From Sepiola atlantica (Eukaryota; Mollusca; Cephalopoda; Sepiida; Sepiolidae), in the NCBI GenBank assembly GCA_963556195.1, contig OY744532.1, forward strand, positions 84,723,734-84,787,733: a stretch of 64,000 nt of DNA. Reading direction: 5' to 3'. The notes under the pieces are model-generated. The model made no database searches. It was not told the DNA's origin and saw only the letters and a list, made by a program, of their open reading frames with translations. Below, in pieces: positions 58,360-64,000 of this stretch; position 1 is the first letter of the stretch, and the number at the start of each line of letters is the position of its first letter. Made by a program: the position numbers and the translations under genes.

Positions 58360-58570
58360 CTAACAGAAGAGAAACTACACCGGTTCACACTATAAATAGT
58401 GCGAGTAGACAATCACCAGGGAGGAAAAGGACAGTAGTGTAACTGTCTAGCCGAGTGCCAGTCAGTTTCCTTACCGTTGTACCTTTTAAGTTAATACACT
58501 TGTTATCTTAACCCAACCTCGACTTGACTTCTTTTTACTGTTGGACAACTTCACAAACCTTTTTATAGTT
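58360..58570 (+). promoter_or_regulatory. Possible LTR or promoter remnant
   Basis: A GC-richer segment with 'cactataaatagtgcgag' (TATA box, about 58,388) followed by a structured 5'-leader-like stretch. It lies about 0.8 kb upstream of the gypsy gag fragment at 59.1 kb and could be its old 5' LTR. No matching 3' LTR or terminal TG/CA pair was found. Confidence 0.25.
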
Positions 58571-58716
58571 CTTTTTCATTAATCATAACATAACATCGAG
58601 TAGAAGTAACTATAAGGTTCTCCAGGGGGGGGAGTGTTTTTGGGTTGCCTCTAGTTAGTGACTGCTAGTTTTACAGGAGACTGTGGTTTTGATGTGACAG
58701 TCGTCAAAATATTGAA

Positions 58717-58717
<1 letters not shown>

Positions 58718-58795
<78 letters not shown>
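58718..58795. repeat. (TA)n array
   Basis: Uninterrupted TA run. Confidence 0.9.
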
Positions 58796-59050
58796 TCCAT
58801 AAAATATTTAATAAGAACACACTGAAACTAAGCTATTGTTGTGGTGACTATAGAATTAAACTAACACTTACCGGCATAAGGGCCTCAATTAGTATCCATC
58901 TCATGGAGGAGTGCTTGTTCGAATGAATGAACATTTATACACTAAAATGGCCACATATGAATCTCAACCAATCAGAACACAGAGAATTGACTTTCGCTTC
59001 TGAGCATAATGGAACATTCTAGCCTTGTTATAAACAGGCATTTTGATGTG

Positions 59051-59106
59051 CTCAACAGTTTGACTTATCTTGCTGCTCAACAGTTTTACTTATCTTGCTG
59101 CTCAAC
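59051..59106 (+). repeat. 25-bp tandem duplication
   Basis: 'ctcaacagtt(t/t)(g/t)acttatcttgctg' occurs at 59,051 and 59,076, and a third partial 'ctcaac' begins at 59,101. Confidence 0.7.
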
Positions 59107-59149
59107 TGGTCGTACAGTTGAGCCCTAAGCATCGACTCTATATGGCGCT

Positions 59150-59260
59150 ACGAACAGGATATATGGATCCCGAAGATTGGGAGCAGTACCTACTCAAAGC
59201 AGGGATCTCTGCTAGCTCAGCTCGAACTTATGCTGCAACATTTGCAAGTGAAAACTGACA
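59150..59260 (+). pseudogene. gag: Gypsy gag N-terminus (SAM-like domain)
   Basis: The frame GYMDPEDWEQYLLKAGISASSARTY ending TFASEN resembles the N-terminal SAM-like helix bundle of mollusc gypsy Gag proteins. A stop follows immediately. The next readable sequence (59,271) is already RT, so the rest of gag and the protease have been deleted. Confidence 0.55.
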
Positions 59261-59270
59261 AAAAAGAACT

Positions 59271-59990
59271 TGCAAATGATGGAAAACCAAGAAGAACAGT
59301 GGACTAGCAGCATTTAAACTCGCAGTGCAAACGAGTAACACATCACACTAGCTCGCCATTCCAATTGGCATTACAGGTGCCGCCCAACAAAAAAAACCGT
59401 CTTAGATGCAATGGATGGTTATCATTCAATCCCTCTAGATGAGGAATCTCAGCCAGTTACAACTTTCATCACGGAGTGGGGTCGTTTCATGTATCTCCGC
59501 ATGCCTGAGGGATACTTAGCCTCCGGTGATGCCTATACGCGTAGATATGATGAGATCATTAAGAACATTCCTCGCAAAGTGAATGTCGTTGATGATACGC
59601 TACTTTTTGACAACAGTATAGAAGATGCCTTCTATCATACATTTGACTACCTATCGCTTTGCGCAAAAAAACGGAATTGTCCTTAACAAAAATAAATTCC
59701 AATTTTGCAAAGATGTGGTTCAGTTTCGAGGCCTTCAAATAACATCATCAGGAGTAGCCCTTTCCGAGAATTTACTTAATGCAATTGCCAACTTTCCTAT
59801 CCCAAAGAATATAACTGATGCATGGTCTTGGTTTGGATTAGTTCACCAAGTAGCATGGGCACATTCCCTAAGCACCATAATGTCTCCCTTTCGAGACCTT
59901 GTCAAACAAAATTCATGCTTCATTTGGAATCAGGATCTCGAGAATGCATTTTTCACATCCAGGCAAATCACTGTGAATTTGGTAAAAAAG
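59271..59990 (+). pseudogene. pol: Gypsy reverse transcriptase, plus-strand segment
   Basis: DGKPRRTVD, then (after a frameshift) LDAMDGYHSIPLDEESQ, LRMPEGYLASGDAYTRRYDE, motif C VVDDTLLFD, and after a second shift in an A-run (about 59,665) NGIVLNKNKFQFC, VQFRGLQITSSGVALSE and the connection region WSWFGLVHQVAWA. An in-frame TAG lies near 59,316. The segment stops at LVKK (about 59,988), where the strand of homology switches. Confidence 0.85.
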
Positions 59991-60800
59991 GTCCATCACT
60001 ATCTGCTGGAAGGGCCAATCTGGAGCTTGGGTTAATACGAGTGGTTCAGGTGGCTGACTTGGTGCAATGTTTGTGCAGATGAGGCAATTGGCTCGAAAGT
60101 TGCATATTGATGCATTCATACCGGGCCAATACACTGATTCATTGGCACGGGTTTTCATGCCAACCACGCCTTATGGGCTGAGTGTAGATACGTAGTACTT
60201 TTTCTCTGAGAGATTTGGGTACCACGATTCTCGCATCCATCAGTGCTAAGCTCCTGTCAGTACTTAGTCGATGGTGTACATCCCAGAAGTTACGGATTTC
60301 CGGTTCAGTAAGTGAACGTTTGAATGGAAAACCTAGTTGTATTGTGTTGATCAGAGTCGTGTAAGATGGATCATTTCGGCCTGATGCACGTATGTGATCA
60401 GCTGACAGGATTGTATCATTGTCTTTAAAATCGTTCATGGCCTGCTGGGTTGCTACCTCCACCATAGCATCTATTTTATCCGAGAGATGGATGTCTTCAG
60501 AGGAAGGGTGTGTGGAAGATAGGGATGTAAGGGCACTCATTGTAGGGACTGGGTTGCGAGAAACGGCATCGGAACCCTGATGCAACTTTCCTGGGCAGTG
60601 TTGGATGGTAAAAAATACCTGAGTGATTTCTCTTTAAGCTTAAAGAGGCGCGGGTTATATATCTTGCTCAGGTCCCTGTCGCCAAATAATCCTAGTAAGG
60701 GCTGGTGGTCTGTTACTACTATTACGTTAGGGCAGCCCATAATAAATATACGGCATTTGTCTAATGCCCAGGCGATTGCTGCTGCTTCGCATCTGTGCAA
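59985..60800 (-). pseudogene. pol: Gypsy RNase H and integrase N-terminal region, minus-strand segment
   Basis: Minus strand from 60,800: [40 protein letters not shown] and LFKLKEKSLRY (RNase H), then after a frameshift GSDAVSRNPVPT, then VYWPGMNASICNFRANCLIC and PEPLVLTQAPDWPFQQIVMD (integrase zinc region and linker). It ends at VMDLFY (about 59,985), before the catalytic core. Same element family as the plus-strand RT, but inverted relative to it. Confidence 0.85.
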
Positions 60801-60993
60801 AATCAGCTGCCTGCAAATACGATGTCCTCGCCCTCAGGACAACATACCCGTGCTTTCTCAGTAGAACATCGTATTTGCAGGCAGCAGATTTTGCACAGAT
60901 GCGGGGCGCCGATATGCACCCATTGAAGGCGAATCAGCAGCAATTGCCTGGGCATTAGACAAATGCCGTATATTTATTATGGGTTGCCCTAAC
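60726..60993. repeat. Inverted repeat built from two RNase H copies
   Basis: Left arm 60,726-60,825 and right arm 60,866-60,993 are reverse complements apart from a 28-bp deletion in the left arm and scattered substitutions, with a 40-bp spacer. Both arms encode the same piece of gypsy RNase H. Confidence 0.85.
60866..60993 (+). pseudogene. pol: Gypsy RNase H fragment, plus-strand copy
   Basis: RFCTDAGRRYAPIEGESAAI continuing [16 protein letters not shown] in one frame. It includes the residues deleted from the minus-strand copy and stops where a 20-bp palindromic arm and (TA)n begin. Confidence 0.8.
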
Positions 60994-61012
60994 TCTGATT
61001 GTGGAAATACGT

Positions 61013-61093
<81 letters not shown>

Positions 61094-61111
61094 CGTATTT
61101 CCACAATCAGA
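60994..61111. repeat. 20-bp perfect inverted repeat around (TA)n
   Basis: 'tctgattgtggaaatacgta' (60,994-61,013) is exactly mirrored at 61,092-61,111, and the centre is (TA)n. The whole 118 bp can form one hairpin. Confidence 0.9.
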
Positions 61112-61261
61112 CAACTCCGAAGCCCATTGTGGAACTAATTATATATATCATCTCACATTCAAACATCTAACATTTATTTGTTCGCTGGGTTAGCTTGTTG
61201 GATGACATCATCCTAGCGAGTACCAATTCCGACTTGTTAGACATCGGCATTGTTTCTAAGG

Positions 61262-61263
61262 AG

Positions 61264-61310
<47 letters not shown>

Positions 61311-61320
61311 ATCTCACATT

Positions 61321-61383
<63 letters not shown>
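61262..61383. repeat. Two (TA)n arrays
   Basis: TA runs at 61,265-61,302 and 61,325-61,382, separated by 'taatctcacatttaa', a phrase that also occurs at about 61,150. Confidence 0.9.
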
Positions 61384-61749
61384 CATATAAAGGATTAAGT
61401 CATTACATTTTGCGTTCCTAGAGTTCCAACAACATGTCCATTTTGGCGTACAATCGTTTCCAAAACATTTTGAAAATACTTTATTTCATTTATACTTTAA
61501 AAAATATTTTTTAAAGATTGTCCAAAAGAGTCTTCATCAGCGCCTGTATCGACACCTTATACAGAAAATGCCTAAAAAAACTTGTTAAAAAAAGAAGAAA
61601 AAAAAAGAAAAACGTCGGAGAACCAAGCGCTGATAGGGGCAAAGGGCAAACAAGCAGACGAATCGAGTTAGTTTGGTCTCAGTATCGAAAGAAGCCGGCT
61701 CTTCTCTTAGCGTTCACTAAGGGACTCACAGACACAGACACACACACAC

Positions 61750-61754
<5 letters not shown>

Positions 61755-61817
<63 letters not shown>
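61755..61817. repeat. (AC)n(TA)n microsatellite at SINE tail
   Basis: A short (AC)n at 61,740-61,752 followed by a TA run adjoining the tail of the minus-strand SINE. Confidence 0.85.
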
Positions 61818-61820
<3 letters not shown>

Positions 61821-61970
61821 TTTATTTACATACGTATACGTTTCATCATTTCGGGGATAATCAGTGTAGAAATAATTATTCATATCAGTCGCCGGACTCG
61901 AACCCCCGTTACTCGAGTCGTATTTAAAACTAAAACTCCGACGTTTTACCTGGCACGGCAACTATCAACT
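61818..61970 (-). repeat. tRNA-derived SINE (second family), copy 1
   Basis: On the minus strand a tRNA-like head has A-box GTGCCAGGTAAAA and a textbook B-box GGTTCGAGTCC (about 61,900). It is followed by 'gactgatatgaataattatttc', 'gatgaaacgtatacgtatg' and 'aataaaatta', then (TA)n. Confidence 0.65.
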
Positions 61971-62099
61971 ACTCTATCAATCAGTGAGAGATTACACCTT
62001 TTAGAGGCAGCCGTCGTCAGAGTGTTAGACGGCTGAAAGAACATGCATTAAAGCCACGATGACGGCCGCGCTAATACTACTAACTACAAAGCATAGCTA

Positions 62100-62228
62100 A
62101 CATTTTGAGGCGACAAATAATTATAAATATTTGTTACGTTTCATCGTTTCTGTAGCGATGATGGTCGCCGTACTCGAACGCCAGAACACGAGCCATGTTT
62201 TAAACTTAAATTCTGACGCCTTTATCCG
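62100..62228 (-). repeat. tRNA-derived SINE (second family), copy 2
   Basis: Minus strand 'aggcgtcagaatttaagtttaaaacatgg', a B-box-like 'gttcgagtacgg', then 'gatgatcatcg'-like and 'gatgaaacgtaac', parallel to copy 1. It lies about 130 bp from it in the same orientation. Confidence 0.6.
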
Positions 62229-62250
62229 AATATATATGTATATATATATG

Positions 62251-62290
<40 letters not shown>

Positions 62291-62415
62291 TAGATAGATA
62301 GATAGAGAGAGAGAGATAGAAAGAGAGAAAGAGAGATAGATAGAAAGAGATAAATAGATGGATAGATAGATAGATAGATGGAGAGAGAGAGAGAGACAGA
62401 CAGACACAGATATAG
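62228..62415. repeat. (TA)n(GA)n(GATA)n compound microsatellite
   Basis: TA, then GA and GATA units mixed to about 62,395, with CAGA at the end. Confidence 0.9.
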
Positions 62416-62419
62416 ACAT

Positions 62420-63330
62420 AGACAGATATAAAAGGGGGGTATGTATCCGTGAATTTTTCCGTGTGTGTTTTCGGTATTTAAGACAACCCGGAAAAAAGGA
62501 AGCAGTTATCAACCACACTTAGCATTTTGATTTTTTAGCAATCTGTTATTTTTATAACAACCCTTATCCGCAAACAATTGGATTTTTACATAACGTTCTT
62601 TTTTAAGTCAAACCATTGAAGTTTTACATAACGTGCATTTTAAGTCAAAGCATTGAATTGTTACATAATGTTTGTTTTTTTAAGTCAAACCATTGAATTT
62701 TTACATAACGGTTTTTTAAAGTCAAGCCATTGAGGATTATACCAAGTACGTTTAACCCATAAAGTGAATATGGTATTTTGGCGACTAAAACTAGTTGAGA
62801 GAAAAGCCCTAGAGGGCGACAGTAGACCCGATCTAACCTCACCTAATTTCGGCCTTGTACCAGATCTTACTTTATAAGATAAATATAATTTATTTGTAAA
62901 ATGTTAACGATACATAAACTCAATGTGTGTGGATATTTATCATATTGTTTGAAATCTGCTATTCATCCTATAAGAAAAAGTAAATATTTATTTTTTGTTC
63001 AGATGTACTCTGCGTTTGCATTTCGCCACAGGCATTTGATAATACTGGTACATTTTGTGTTCTTTTCTCTTCTTCGTGCGTGTTCATTCTTCAAAAAGGT
63101 TTCCCTTGACAAAAATCTCTTCAATATCTCTTCAGCAATATAGACCCTCGGGTGAATTTGATTTTTGCTCTCACTTATTAGAATCGATTCGTTGATGAAA
63201 TACAGTAATAGTAATAATGCCATCATGCTCTTATCTATTAAAGTATGTCCTGCGGTGATACCATTGTCTTTTGTTTGATATCTATTGACGTTTTATCAGA
63301 AATATAGAAGAACTTACACCAACAGAAACG
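62420..63330. other. Mostly unique DNA; short internal repeat
   Basis: Between 62,570 and 62,730 the phrase 'ttttacataacgt...tttttaagtcaaaccattgaa' recurs four times (about 42-60-bp spacing), a small degenerate minisatellite. The rest is unrecognised. Confidence 0.45.
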
Positions 63331-63332
<2 letters not shown>

Positions 63333-63371
<39 letters not shown>

Positions 63372-63390
63372 TTCATAAAGCATGTAAGAT

Positions 63391-63452
<62 letters not shown>

Positions 63453-63455
63453 CAT
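63333..63455. repeat. (TA)n arrays
   Basis: TA runs at 63,333-63,368 and 63,400-63,437 and a TACA-interrupted tail. Confidence 0.9.
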
Positions 63456-63575
63456 ACATCTATTAATAATGAAGTTTATGCATTTGTCTGTCTGAAGCCG
63501 AAACTCCATCAGAGTACTATGACTATTTATTAAGTCCGCCAGCTTCATTATATACTATTAAAAACACCCGCTATA
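63455..63575 (+). repeat. Repeat family C, copy 2
   Basis: 'tctattaataatgaagtttatg', 'tctgtctgaagccgaaact' and 'tatgactattt' match the minus strand of 48,790-48,905. Confidence 0.65.
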
Positions 63576-63759
63576 AACACTATAGGCATATCTTAATTTA
63601 CATAATCAATTGCTTTTGAACTTCTAATAAATTAGTATTCGCAAATATACACTCATGATTTCCACATGTAGTTACGCTAGTTTGCTCGCTAATAATCTTA
63701 CTTATAACTTATAATTATTTCTTATTATTTATTTATAAAATGAGTTACGTAGTTATTTC

Positions 63760-63859
63760 CTCTACGTCCAACTGATTTAACAGCGTACCTCCTTCTGAAC
63801 GGGCGTGTTTCTCTACGTCCAACTGATTAAACAGCGTACCTCCCTCTTAACGGGCGCGT
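63760..63859. repeat. 51-bp tandem duplication
   Basis: 'ctctacgtccaactgatt' plus 'aacagcgtacctcc' and 'aacgggcg(t/c)gtt' at 63,760-63,810 and again at 63,811-63,859. Confidence 0.85.
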
Positions 63860-64000
63860 TAATACTTTACTGATTTATTTTATTAAAACGTTCTGAGTTT
63901 GTTTATTTTCTTAATCTTTTTAGCCATTATGTTTTAAAACACAAATTTATTGAATCAAATTGTTTGATTAAAATAATAATTGATAAACACACACACATTA

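Noticed and set aside
61500..61560. CTGATGA box on the minus strand near 61,540
   Set aside because: The nearest GAAA is about 90 bases away across an A/T-rich palindrome; a ribozyme fold is not supported.

Overview
This window looks like intergenic or intronic DNA from a repeat-rich animal genome, most likely a cephalopod and probably an octopus. The reasons are very high AT content, dozens of long uninterrupted (TA)n arrays, several tRNA-derived SINE-like families, abundant Penelope-like (PLE) retroelement debris, SAM-like gypsy gag sequence of a kind I associate with molluscs, and TTAGGG-type telomeric repeat. Species assignment is inference. I see no convincing conserved host gene; one possible short exon lies near 5.2 kb.

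Layout. 0-12 kb: a degenerate AT-rich satellite (0.8-1.4, 3.1-3.6 and 4.5-4.7 kb), a tRNA-headed SINE-like copy (1.7-2.0 kb), a broken gag fragment (3.9-4.4 kb, minus), compound microsatellites, and a 2.1-kb minisatellite built on a TTTAGTGTATTAAT-type unit (6.6-8.7 kb). 12.5 kb: an interstitial telomere-like block. 12.8-27 kb: mostly unique AT-rich DNA with (TA)n arrays, a SINE (17.7-18.0 kb), a foldback element with perfect 117-bp arms (20.0-20.6 kb), and copies of a dispersed repeat with a hammerhead-like tail (23.7 and 26.2 kb). 27.7-35 kb: retroelement graveyard, comprising a gypsy integrase remnant, a 5'-truncated PLE with a recognisable hammerhead ribozyme core, a PLE reverse transcriptase (minus) head-to-head with a PLE endonuclease end (plus), and another reverse-transcriptase fragment.

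37.8-42.2 kb holds the one apparently intact element: a 4.31-kb LTR retrotransposon on the minus strand, with 313-bp LTRs differing at two positions, a TAAAT target duplication, gag and pol in a -1 frame relation, a GGGAAAC slippery site with a downstream stem, and complete protease-RT-RNase H-integrase. Its Pol ends in a zinc-knuckle-like tail encoded partly by the 3' LTR. 42.6-45.8 kb is a 3.2-kb DNA transposon with 18-bp terminal inverted repeats inserted in a (TA)n tract. It carries a spliced hAT-like transposase gene with one internal stop, and its 5' part is replaced by a 320-bp tandem repeat.

45.8-64 kb: tandem duplications (504, 98 and 51 bp), a decayed PLE-like RT of a different lineage (51.3-53.2 kb), a roughly 275-bp inverted repeat with hammerhead-like cores (53.6-53.8 kb), SINE copies (53.9-54.4 and 61.8-62.2 kb), and a scrambled gypsy element whose segments alternate in strand (59.1-61.0 kb).

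Two themes recur. TE ends repeatedly abut (TA)n arrays, as SINE tails, PLE tails or insertion targets. Head-to-head arrangements recur at PLE and gypsy loci, with hammerhead-type CTGANGA...GAAA cores at several PLE-like ends.
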